Below are positions 24,501 to 34,605 of a stretch of DNA of 64,000 bases, piece after piece; position 1 is the stretch's first letter, and each line of letters begins with the position of its first letter. Made by a program: the position numbers and the translations under genes. This stretch comes from Penicillus capitatus (lineage: Eukaryota; Chlorophyta), in assembly GCA_965649825.1 (NCBI GenBank), contig OZ287703.1, positions 434,001 to 498,000 of the forward strand, read 5' to 3'. Under the pieces are notes generated by a model. It had not been told where the DNA came from, did not search any database, and saw nothing but the letters and a program-made list of their open reading frames with translations.

Positions 24501-26291
24501 TCCTTTAAGCAGACAGATCAGATGAACCACAGATAGTGCGGCATCATGAGCAAAGTCTCCTTTAATTGAATGTGACAGCATTGTCTTGCACACTTTGCCC
24601 CAATCCGTGTCTGATGTCTGGATGGTGTTGCGAACTGCTATACGCCCAGCATCAGATTGAAGAAGAGAGACTGCAGCACTCAGCAACCATTCAATGTCTT
24701 CATTCTCTGCCTCCTCACACAGTTTCATAACAGCAGTCGCATCCTCCGGTTGTAGATTTCTTGTCCATTTATCGATCATTCCATGTGAACAGAACCCATT
24801 GGATAGACAAACAAATGACTCATAGTCCAAGTCGGCTAGCTTCAACAACTCGGAAAAAACAGAAAAAGATGTTCTTCGATCGATATAATCGGAAATGGTT
24901 TTAACGGCGGAATGCATTCGGAAGTTGGAATCCTGCCCTTTATCCAATTTTGTATTAGATTGAATGGAGAGAAATGTCCTGAGCAAAGATTCAACAAAAA
25001 AACTGTTCATGTTGGAGGCTGTCACAAGCTTAGCCTCGTCTGAAAAGAAAAGAGAGAGTAAATGCAATCGCTCACAGATCCATTGTTTCTTTTCTTGGTT
25101 TTCGTTGTCATAGCAACTAATATGATGAGAGCAGGCGTCAAAAAGATGCGAGGTTATGTTGAGAACGTCACTCCTAACACAAAAAGAAACCATCGTGCAA
25201 ATGTCGTCAAATGACAATATAGAACTCGCGCGGTACAACACAGGAGAGGCAAAGAGAAACTCAATGGTATCGATGAGAAGTATCGCATTGGTACGGTTCC
25301 CAAATGTCAATCCATTAAGAACTAAGGCAACTGCATCTGTGCCTTCTAGAGACATAAGTGTGCTTAGAACGGCATCGAGTTGGGGTTTTTTGAAAGCCGA
25401 ATCGCCCTTGTACAATTCTATTAGGTTGCTAACGAAAGGATGCATTGTGTTTTCCATTGTATGGGCGGCGCTCAAGGCAGACAGAAGTATTCGATCGGGT
25501 CGCACACGGGGACCAAGTTTCTTTGCTTGGTCGAGGTTGTCAATTCTGCCGTCGCTCCAAATGACCTCTGTCGCTTCCTTCACGTCAATTTCTTTGAGCC
25601 CCACGGCACCGGCAATTTCGGGGAATGTCGCTGTCACTGTTATGGAATCGAAGAACATCGACAGAAGCTCTCGAGAAGTGAGGACGCTGTTTACGATGTC
25701 TGGCGTCCATTTACTGTCTCTCATTTTGGGAATCGGAAACAAGCTGCCTTCATGGGCATCGGAGTCGTCACAGACGATTTTCTGCAGGAGGCAGAGGATG
25801 TCGTCGATGTCATCGCCAGACAATCCTCCCATTCCAAGCACATCCAGAAGGTATGCCCCGTTAGGCTTCTTACATTCATTCGTCGGTTTCAGATTCGGAG
25901 ACTTTTTGAGCATGAACACAGCTGTCACCCCAAGCTTCGAAGCATCGTACTCTCTTTCGCGAAAGAGGATGTCGTAGACGGTCTGTCTATTTTCAGTAGA
26001 TGCCTTTTCCATAAACCAGTTCAGAATCTTTGCCAGTGGACCACATGCGGCGTTCTTTGATTTGAATAGCCTGACGGCATACGCCTGAACGATACAGAAA
26101 AAGAAGATACTGCTGCCGTTTTTGGTGATGTCCGTCCCTTCCATCTCGACGGAACCCCGACGTATCATTGCATCGACTTCGCGGCGAACATCAATCAAAG
26201 CTCGGTCTTCTCCCATGCTTAACGAACGCTTCAACGCGTCTTGGAGCTGCCAGACCCCAATCCATTTGTTTTGCTTTTCTTCTTTTTTTGG
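220..26291 (-). CDS. Giant midasin-like protein: six AAA+ modules, long linker, four C-terminal vWA domains (about 8,600 aa)
   Basis: Predicted ring ATPase of the midasin/dynein AAA class, probably remodelling a large complex with vWA (MIDAS) domains as ligand binders. Numbering from the codon at 26234, P-loops start at residues 815 (GSTGVGKT), 1250 (GTAGSGKT), 1567 (GKPAVGKT), 1884 (GESAFKT, degenerate), 2504 (GAPGIGKT) and 2852 (GPTCSKKT, degenerate). Walker B is DE in modules 1, 3 and 5 and DN in 2 and 6. A C2-like stretch lies near 5360-5450, a coiled coil near 5470-5530 and ASH/Hydin-like beta domains near 5740-6250. MIDAS motifs are DNSGS (7593), DISAS (7968), DCTGS (8207) and DESGS (8409). 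About 24.7 kb is a single exon. Four introns near the 3' end (1516-1562, 1140-1192, 897-949, 394-446) rejoin the frame to a TAG at 220-222. The start is unsettled: the first in-frame ATG is at 26216, but paralogue-like residues continue to about 26265. True midasin is near 5,000 aa, so this is a relative, not an orthologue call. Confidence 0.85.
15690..19740 (-). repeat. Near-identical inverted copy, distal block (AAA4 end to post-AAA6)
   Basis: This block matches 48415-52430 in inverted orientation with only scattered mismatches, including at third codon positions. It covers the end of AAA4, AAA5, AAA6 and the first part of the linker. Similarity drops at about 15685, where the two copies abruptly diverge, and stops at the acidic insert on the other side. 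Confidence 0.7.
19745..20435 (-). other. Acidic low-complexity insert inside AAA4 of the first giant protein
   Basis: About 230 codons rich in D, E, S and N interrupt AAA4 between its degenerate P-loop (residue 1884) and its Walker-B-like strand (VVEDYDL). The sequence on both sides is nearly identical to the second giant gene, but the insert has no convincing alignment beyond composition and is about 145 nt longer here. It looks like a disordered surface loop. Confidence 0.7.
20440..24400 (-). repeat. Near-identical inverted copy, proximal block (AAA1 to AAA4 P-loop)
   Basis: This block matches 43915-47865 in inverted orientation. Over about 225 nt around 23050-23275 I find only about three mismatches by eye, and shorter stretches are identical even in alternative reading frames. 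Upstream of about 24400 the N-terminal coding sequence diverges strongly. Base composition is visibly more GC-rich than in the flanking coding sequence of the same exon. Confidence 0.75.
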
Positions 26292-26893
26292 CTAAAGACA
26301 GTTGAGTGCGTCGTTAGAAACCAAGACGGACATTAGGCGCTGTATGTAAACGCGTGAGTCGTGGACAGTCGAATGATTCGTTAGAAAGGCCATCGGGAGA
26401 AAGACGAGGATATGCGAAGCCGCCGATCGGCGCTTCGGCATTAAAAAAGGCGAGGAAAAGATTTACGCTGCTTACCCTCTGAAACATCGTTTTCAAATCG
26501 TCAAGGGTTCGCGTGTGCTTGGTTGCTCAGAAACAAAGGCTACACCGACCGGTACGGGAATCAGTGTTAAACGGTCCGAAAGCCGTGACGAGCACGAAGG
26601 AAGGGTCGTGTCACAAAGAGCTCATGACGGACGAAAGAGCGCATCTTTGGTTGGGGGTTGTATCATCAGAACAACGAGGATACCTGGGTACGATGAAGCC
26701 TCCTGCACTCGAATCTGCTCATATTGTGTCATGCAACGCATACAAAAGATCGGCGTCGCCGCGTCTCCGTCGCGATCCTGTCTCGGACACGTGGACCTTA
26801 AGTAGAATCTCCTGTGGAGATGCTCTTCTATCAATTACTATTGCGTTTTTGCTTGTGCGGGTTGTTTTCTCTATCATTGATGCCTTGCTTGCC
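26292..26893. other. Intergenic / 5' region of the first giant gene
   Basis: About 600 bases between the open frame of the giant gene and the stop of the next upstream gene, both on the minus strand. A good minus-strand acceptor (pyrimidine-rich, ending TTTAG at 26292) and a strong donor (GGTAAGC, cut after 26476) would remove 26292-26475. That would place a four-codon first exon, starting with ATG at 26487, in frame with the giant protein. This intron would be 184 nt, far longer than the other introns here. No independent gene is supported. Confidence 0.35.
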
Positions 26894-28471
26894 TTAAAGA
26901 AGTACTCCGGCCTTTCGGTAAACGTCGTCCAATGTTTCAGAAAGAAACTCTACAAATTCATCCTTTCTTTTGTGAAGTCGGCACATGTGCCACGCAATGG
27001 CGAAAAGAAGCTTCTCGAATTCATCGTAGTTCAGACTGAGTGGGTGGGGATGGAGTGCAAATGATTTTGGATCACTCTTCTCCTGTTTGGCATAGATGAC
27101 CATCACGGCGAGATCCTAAGATAGAGAGTGTTCTTCGTCTGCGCCCGTCTACGGTACGTACCTGCTGAGTGAATTCGCGTTCAAGGAGATCCCATTGAGC
27201 GAGATGAATGGACAAGTGTCTGAGTTCGACTCGGATCTCGTTCGAGCGAATGCGTTTCATCTGACACGACTCCAATGTCTGTTCAGTAAACTTGCGACGA
27301 TCGGCCATCGCCGTCATGGCCTCTGGTGACAGATGCTCTGCAATCTTGGAGATTTTTTCTTGCGCGTCGTTCAGGACCCCCTTGGAGCAACAGTCGGACC
27401 AGAAAGCGGCGAATTGGGCCGACAGTGCCGAAGGCAAACTGCTATCATCTTTTCTTCCAGAGACCCTATTGGCCCATACGATGCAAAGGAGTCACCAAGT
27501 GCTCGTTCTACCGGTGCGATGATATGCGAATGAGAGCAAACATGAAGTCCTGGAAGTCCAAGGACGTACTGTCCTCCTTTTCGAGCTGCGTCGATGACAC
27601 ATGCGTTGCAACAGTGTGGAACACGTCATCGCACGTCTCCGCTGGGATCTCGGCAGATACCGACTGGAAAGCAAAGGAGTGAGTGCGCTTCCTTGGTGGA
27701 AGAAGGGAGATATAAATACATGGATGAAGCTTCTGAACTGTGCGGTCGACAGACGATCGCGTTTGTCTGAATCGCGACCGTGTGTGGAAGATTGGAGGCA
27801 GAGAAAAGCAGCTTGTATGGCGCCAGCAGCAGCGATCACCGTTTGGTGCAACGCTCGACAGTCGTCCTCGGCATTGTATGATGCCGCCGTCTCTGCATCC
27901 ATCTGCACAATCGATGGTAAGGCATCCGTGACGAGCGGTTCGATTGTAAAATCCATTTCTGTCAGCCAAGCATCGTGCTGCGGTATCTCTTCGCCGTGGA
28001 GACCCCATTGGAATGGTGGTGTCCTCGGTCGGTCCGCCCATCTGATGGTCACCACGCGAACGCGTGACGGGGGTTGCGATGTGCACCTGGCCTGAAAAGC
28101 GAGAGGGCCGCTGGAGTATTGGACATAGAGTTGGCACCCGTCAGGAAAACAGGCATTGAGGATGCTGTCGATATCCAGCAGTGTCCCTTCGACGTCACGC
28201 ACCGCTTGGGGGACATACTTACCTATCGTCTCGCCTGCAGGTAAAGCGCGATGCGTAGACTGTTTTCGAGTGTTGATGATCGATGACCTCGTTGACAGGC
28301 GAGTCGTGCGCATGCTGCACATCCGATCCATCTCAGAATCTGATTGCCGTCGCCGCACTCGAGAATCAAGGACTCTTCCTGCGTTTTTTCTGTGCCATAT
28401 GGCTCCAGAAACACCTGAGTCGCCAGAATGGAGTGGTATTAGATAAGTGGCCGTGAAACCTTGACGTGCAT
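26894..28471 (-). CDS. Unrecognised 443-aa protein in six exons
   Basis: I do not recognise this family. Six exons join cleanly: 28460-28471, 28288-28414, 27720-28234, 27512-27663, 27162-27465 and 26894-27115. Introns are 45, 53, 56, 46 and 46 nt, all GT-AG, with phases that add up to 444 codons ending in TAA. The ATG at 28471 gives a tiny first exon (MHVK) whose intron carries a CTAATAC branch-site-like sequence. The protein is soluble, with no signal peptide or membrane segment. Two similar acidic-aromatic helices, LDFQDFMFALIRI and LNYDEFEKLLFAIAW, resemble helices flanking degenerate EF-hand loops, but no complete calcium loop is seen. It lies 360 bases downstream of the E3 ligase gene and about 600 bases upstream of the giant gene, on the same strand. 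Confidence 0.7.
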
Positions 28472-28831
28472 GGATGCTGAATGACGACGCCTGATGCGAG
28501 AATGACGATAATCTATGGACGCAACACTCTTACAAACATTGAACATTGATCGTTGTCTTATGCCATTGTTCTAACAAGCGTCATGATGACAGCTCGGAAA
28601 AGTTTATGCAGATTTGGAAACAATATTAAGATAGTGCGAAACTAGGAGGCTTTGTGCTTACAAGTTAACTGTCGCATTCAAACACGTGACTGATGTTAAA
28701 AACACTGACATTGCGGCTTTCATGTCATTACTTTTTTGGATCCCATCGAGATGAGCTTACAACGTGGAAGTGATGCCAAATGGCCTTTGGCACAAGAAAG
28801 CAATTGGCTGCTGTGAAATGTGTAGATGCAT
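28472..28831. other. Intergenic spacer
   Basis: About 360 bases between two minus-strand genes. It is AT-rich relative to its neighbours. I see no coding frame, RNA gene or clear promoter element. Confidence 0.5.
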
Positions 28832-30802
28832 CTATACGTCGCGATAGCGACAGAGAGAACAACCCAGACAGAACTCAGTTCCTGGCATGGGGTGTTCCAT
28901 TTTGAGAGGACACTGCTCTCCTTGACATGGCTTGATCTCCCGTGTCAGATGACTATGACAGGAATCGCAGTAATGTGTGTTGCCATGACAGAACCAGCAG
29001 GCAACACTACAGCAATAGCTGATCCAGAAAACACAGTTCAATGACATATCGCATTGTCACCATGCATTACCGGCATTTCCATTCGATGAACAACGTTCCA
29101 TGACGTGGACAGTTCTGTCCGGCAGCAACGGCACAGCAGCTTCCACAGATGAGGTCTTCTGGATTGAACTCTGCGGCGTTGTTTGCGGCGGCTTGACAGT
29201 CACGTAGTCCACCAAAATAGGGCTTCTTGCATTTGGAGCACAGGTAGAACATGTACTTCTTCAAGGCATAGTCTGCAGGGCGTCCGTGAAATTCGCCTCC
29301 TGGCTGCAATGCCTAAACACCAGCAGCACTATAAACATCTGCCTTCGTTGATGGCCGGAGTGTGCAGACTTCGTCATTGATCTCAATGGACGCTTTCAGA
29401 CGATCGACTGCAAGCTTGTCCACGACTTCCTTCAGCTCCAGAATGGGTTGAATTTCTTTCTTGAGCAATGGATGGTCAAACGAGCATCTCGGGATCGTCG
29501 TCGTATCGGATTCAAGGATCTCTCTTCCAGCTGTTCCGCACATGGAACAGTAGAGATGGTTGAAACTGATGGAAGGACCAGGATATCCTTGCATCAACCG
29601 CTCCCGTGCACACTCTGCAATGCACTTCCTTCAGCTATCCGTTCACTCCTGCACAGTACCATCCTACCTAGATGGATAAGGTGTTTGCAGGAGAGCGCGA
29701 TGCAGGGACGCGTAGCAAACGATTCCCAACAGATCTGACAGCCATCGAACTCGGAACTGGAATGTGGGCAATCCGGTTCAAAGCATGGAAGACATCTGTG
29801 TACGATATTGGGATCATTGGCATCCGGTCCAACGCCGCAGCATCCGTGTCCGCACGGCAGCTTCCTGGTGCAGGATTTCTTTAAGAATCCCCGGCATTCT
29901 GGTTTGTTGCAGACAGATCGTATACGTTCGGCCACGAAAACAAAATCACTCTTCTCCAGACACCAGGAGCTGTCCACTGCTGCATGTCTGGCGAGTCTCT
30001 TGAGTTGTTGAATTGTCAGATCCCGCGGTTTTTTGCGCTCGAGACCTTTTCTTTCGCCAGGATCGAGTCTCTGTTCGCAGTAACGGCAGTTGGGCATTCG
30101 AAACTGCAGACAATTGAATCCCGTATGATAGGGCTTTGCAAAACACACGCCGCAGAAATCACGCTGACAGCCAGCACATCGAAAACGGTAGTGCTCTCCA
30201 TGATCAGACCCCATCAGCTTTCCCGATCTCTCTCCTGTATCAAGGCGTTCGATCAGGCAACGGCAATCTTCATAAGGACACCGAATGCAGCCACTCAGAC
30301 GGGCATGCAACAGACGCTCTGCCTCCAGAAATTGATCGAAGGCATCGAGGCAGAGTGTTTGGGACTCTGTTTTGGCGATGAAGCCATTACAGCCTTCATT
30401 TGGACATTCGACCCCTGTATACTCTCCTATGTCCCTCGTTTCCGATTTCTTCTGCGAAAAATCAACTCGCCAGTACGGAGATGTCACCTCTTCCCCATTG
30501 TCTAGGGTCAGGATAATTTCCGAGTCCTCCCAGTCGTTTCCGAATGCGACTTCCTCCACCGTGGCTAGTTGTATCTCTCCTTCGTCGTCGACATACGTCC
30601 CTGTGCGTTGCACTTCGAAGTGCTCTTCGAATGACTGCCTCTCCAGGAGACGCTGTTTGTTCTTGAATTGTTGTGTGAGATAAACCGTTAAACAACGATG
30701 GCAGAACAGACAGGTACAGTTGTCCAGCGGCTCAGCGTCATCAATCGGCTTATCTTCGCCACACAGGGCGCAGTGGAAGAGACACGGTATGTGAAAATCC
30801 AT
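28832..30802 (-). CDS. E3 ubiquitin ligase: RBR-like zinc modules joined to a MYCBP2-type RING-Cys-relay tail (602 aa)
   Basis: Predicted to transfer ubiquitin through a cysteine relay. Exons 29668-30802, 29370-29614, 29071-29312 and 28832-29018 join across introns of 53, 57 and 52 nt and end in TAG. The N-terminal half has a RING1-like CALC...CTCLFCHRC cluster and an IBR-like cluster ending FRCAGCQRDFCGVC, then a further Cys-rich segment. A RING follows (CQICWES...SCKHLIHLECARE...YCSMC), crossing the first junction. The last 150 residues match the MYCBP2/Highwire tandem-cysteine domain (KKPYFGG, LICGSC, WKCRYCCSVA, THYCDSCH). Both relay cysteines, equivalent to human C4520 and C4572, are present at C499 and C551. 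The equivalent of H4583 is H562, and E4534 is replaced by D513. MYCBP2 itself is over 4,600 aa, so this is a compact ligase carrying only its catalytic end. The start is the first ATG of the open frame. Confidence 0.85.
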
Positions 30803-31433
30803 AGAGGCAATCTCTGGTATTAGGCGATCGTGCACTTAGCCACCGTTAAACAAAAAATAACGACGACGTCTGTTGAGCCCTTTCGATCTCGCAGTCTTTT
30901 CGGATTTCCTTAGTGACGCCTATCTTCTCGAGATGCCTTCCTTAACTCTCAAAACTCGTCGTCACACCGACTAATGGTCTCATCGCAACATCTAAAAAAT
31001 TTCTCTGCAGATGACGGACGGACTGCCTTCTGACATGTGTTACTACCACTTCCCGGCAATCCCGGGTGTCGATGAACACCATCACGAACTGTGCGTTGAA
31101 ACTGAAGAAAACACGACTCAAATGTCGTCCACGTGCCGAAAAGAAGAAACAAGAGTTCGAACAGATCGTTTTAGTCGACCACGTTTGACAGATATAAATC
31201 CATCGTGTACGCCGCCCCCTTAGTGAGAGAGAGAGACGACTGTGGCGTTGTTGATTAAACAAAGATGACATGAAACTTCCGGGAAACGTTTGAAGGAACG
31301 GGTGCAAGACTTCGTTTCATTATTTATGGAGATTATGAGAGCGATCTCGTTCTCAAGCCATGAGAAAGGAACGATCAAAATACGATGATTTGAGGTGAGA
31401 AGGTATCATAGATTTCCGACCGAAGTACCAACA
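30803..31433. other. Intergenic spacer upstream of the E3 ligase gene
   Basis: About 630 bases between two minus-strand genes, presumably holding the E3 promoter and the PARG 3' end. Short frames on both strands show no family signature. A TATA-like GATATAAAT lies near 31191 on the plus strand without a matching gene. Confidence 0.4.
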
Positions 31434-32443
31434 CTAGAGTAATATCTTTCTGAAGGCATTGATGTTGGGACTATCTTCCTTCCCGTAGATGGCAAATATC
31501 ACCTTCTTGAAGTATCCTTGGAATTCGTCATACAACCACTTCTTAAAGAGTGCACCGACCATGTTGGGATCATTCATAAAAGCACCGCAGCCAAATGCTC
31601 CAAGCACCACTGCATGATGTCCGTGATTGGCCATTACCGTCAAGATCCGACGGATGCGTTCCTTTAGAGTGGACCAGAGCTTTCTCTCATCACCGAATGC
31701 CCGAACTCCAGCAGCCTGAGGTGCAGGACAGGTGACAATTGAAATGGAATGTGTCAGTTCTTCGTCTGCAGTGGCAAATGAAATGAAAGGCAAAAGAGTG
31801 ACATCAAAGTCTTACTCAGCATCTCTTCTGTTTCCAGATCGCGGAAGACAGGAATGTCCGGCGAATAGAGGAGATCGTGCAGGAACAGGGAATGGTTTCC
31901 ATTGACTCCGCGGTTTCGAGCATAGTTTGGTTGATCCTTGACGCACCAGTACAAGCCAGTGCATCGCACAAGACGGTCTTCCTGAGTTCTACATCCTTTG
32001 AGAAATGGACCACCGGGTTCAAAGGCGTTGGCAAAATTCAAAACGCAAGGCTGTCCATAGCCTTCATCTATTGCTCTGCGACGAGCTGTTCGTTGTTAAG
32101 GAGTATTGACTGTGTGGGCATACCGTTTTGCTGCGAAGAGAGTGTCTTCCCGCGTCACTTCTATTGTCATTTGGTACAGGTCTCGCTGGGGTCGCTGGAC
32201 TAACACAACATCATCCTCTTCCTTGTAGTGTTTCGTGCACTCTCTGGCAGCAACCAGCCGTTGTCCCATTCGACTCCCGTCTTCAACGCTTTGAGTTATG
32301 AAGTCGAGAGTTTCTTTGGCAATGACGGCGAAAGAAGACGACGCCATCGCTGTACACCTTCTCCTTTTGGCTGGGAAGATGCTTCTCTTTCGGCAGTGTG
32401 CCAGATGGGAAGATGACAGACGTGTGAAAATCTCGCGTTCCAT
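31434..32443 (-). CDS. Microbial-type PARG / macrodomain protein (TIGR02452-like, 303 aa)
   Basis: Predicted poly(ADP-ribose) or ADP-ribose hydrolase of the DUF2263/TIGR02452 type. Exons 32124-32443, 31816-32075 and 31434-31765 join across introns of 48 nt (32076-32123) and 50 nt (31766-31815) to give 304 codons ending in TAG. Family landmarks appear in order: AKETLDF, IEVTREDTL, VLNFANAFEPGG, TQEDRLVRCTGLY, LYSPDIPVFRD, VTCPAPQAAG, RIRRIL, VLGAFGCGAFMNDP and NINAFRKIL. The usual catalytic signature is GGG followed by QEE; here it reads GGP and QED, so the second, catalytic Glu is an Asp and activity may be altered. The N-terminal 32 residues before a second methionine (MASSSFAVIAKETL) are basic and outside the family, so translation may start there instead. 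Confidence 0.85.
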
Positions 32444-34605
32444 CGAACCGACGAGACAGTAGTGAATGTAATGGGCTGAAAAATGGAGTTAACATTCATC
32501 GTCATGTCGGCTTTGAGGCAGACCCAGCCAAGTACACCCGTAATCGTGGAGAAGTCTGTAAGAGCGATGGAACTTAGAACTTCAGCAGAACAGATTCGAG
32601 GAAGAACACGACACACGAATGGCAGATTGCGTGTCTGTGAAAGACACCGCACACTTACTGGTTCAGCAATACTTACCCTGAAGCAGTCCGGGAACTAAGC
32701 AATATTCACCCTGGCTCGACTGCAGAGGAAAGTCCTCCGAGTCCACACTCGGACAGTCTACCTGCATGATGCGTTAGATCCGAAACTGTGTCACTTACCA
32801 AAGTTCTGCTTTCTAATTCAAGGGGACCAACCACATAACTACTTGCGCAAGAAAGACATCTAGACACTTTTTATCCGGGCTTGAGAGCATGAGCTTTTCT
32901 GTTTACTTGTCCGTTAGCATTCCGAATGCTGGTTGGTCGCCTCTTACAAGGACCGCAACTTAAAAGCTCGTATCAGTTTCCTAGTTAGTTCTCTCAGGCT
33001 ATAATGATAGGAAACAAATCCTTCTCTGCTTTAGATGCTCTAAACTGTCCTGAGATTGGTTGTTGACGATTTTTGTCTTTGATTAAGTTCTCTGTTGAAA
33101 ATCATTAGTGGTACTTTCTCGTTCACAGAGAGACACATGGCACTTGCATTACTCTAATCGCGATCCAAAGAATGTCAAATGGTGTTTCGTTATGTTATAC
33201 ATGGATTCAGTCATACCAACGCCCACAACTAAACACTATATTGCGAATCACTATTTCCAAGTTGAGCAAAAATGTCTACTTTATCGATCTCGATATGCAG
33301 CAGAAATTTCGTGAATACCGTTTACACGAAGTGAACACCTTTGTATTCCTTAAGAATGAGAGAGAATTGTAATCCACAAAAACATCGCTTGTTTGTGTCC
33401 TTCGAAATGGATGACGGTACTGTATCTTCGATAACTACGAAAAGAAAGCTCTTTAAGACCAAATCCCATTATTGTAATGTTCTTTTTAATGAGTAATTCA
33501 CGTTACATCTAAGGCAATGATGACAAAGACAGTTCTCTGCCAAAGTCTCTCTTCGTACAGCTTTGATCTGGGCAATCTTTTAAATCATGACGCTACTCAA
33601 CATGAAGAAGACACTCTAAAGCTACCTCTAGACGGTGTGGAATGAACTTAAAGTGAAAGAAGGCAATACGTGTTTCCTGTTATCGTTGTTGAACTCGAGT
33701 TCTGAAGTTTTGTGTACTAAGTTGGTTGTCTTCCTGTACTAATTCTTTGCATAAGAAGTTAGTGCGGTTTAAGAAGCTGACGTTAGTAGATAGGCATACG
33801 TTGTCATATACACCTTGCAGCTCTGCTAGGAGTGGTCCAAACAATTCTTTACCATCTCGGAAATCAATTGTGTTCACAAGATTACGCAGACAAGAACAAC
33901 TGTAGCATTTGTTTGAATGTTCATCGAGCGCACTTACAATCCTCGACGAGAATGTATACAACTTCCTTTAAGAAGACTCGATGAACACAAGCCTCTTGTT
34001 GCACACAACGAAAACAAAGTAGTGTTTTGTTGGTCTTGAAGTAAAGACTGTACGTGTGAGACATTTGAGATTCGATGCTATGTGACCGATAAGACGAATA
34101 TTGTCTACATAGTCTTCTTAGTTCATCCTGATAAAGATCTACTACCTCTTGTTTTCGAGGTTTACCGAACGGCAGTTTCAAACCACGCTTTTCTGAACAC
34201 ACCGACCCGACTTAACGCTATGTAATTATTCTTCATTCTGTGTCTTAAGTTCTAAATATGTTGCACTCCACATCTTCATAGATGGGACATCTTGCACCTG
34301 TGAAGGCACGGATGATATTGATTGATTTTGTTGGATGACGACCTTTTAAGTTCGTGATTTCAGTCTGATGACGGCCGCGCCAGTCCTAACAGTACCTATT
34401 TCTTTCTCTCAAGGTTTAGACGTTATATATGATTCAGTCTTACGTCCCTGTGCGCCAATGGCGTGCGGGGAGAGAAACAATACGTCGACGGGTTTTCAGT
34501 GTTAGATGTAAAACAAGTTTCAATGTTTATTAATCGATCCAAGAAAGGGATTAGTGAGTCCACAACTTAGGGGTTTCACTTGGTCCCGGGCGGTACTATG
34601 TCGTA
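32444..34605. other. Gene-poor stretch
   Basis: No gene is supported over about 2.1 kb. Minus-strand frames at 33680-33961 and 33921-34202 read plausibly and overlap around a strong GTAAGT donor near 33934, but no acceptor I tried keeps a good frame and no family is recognisable. Near 32718 a GAGGAAAGTCC string recalls the RNase P RNA core, but the other conserved elements were not found. Confidence 0.35.

Noticed and set aside
26232-26234. TTG as the start codon of the first giant protein
   Set aside because: Non-ATG initiation is unlikely here. Homology with the paralogue continues upstream of this codon, so it is not the start.
29649-29667. A 19-nt intron in the E3 ligase gene (GTAGGATGG to GTGCAG)
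   Set aside because: It gives the wrong frame and a quick stop. The 53-nt intron with the same donor and a later acceptor (29615) restores the RING and its MYCBP2-like continuation.
32718-32740. GAGGAAAGTCC string resembling the conserved core of RNase P RNA
   Set aside because: No partner conserved region or consistent pairing was found in the following few hundred bases, and the string is short enough to occur by chance.
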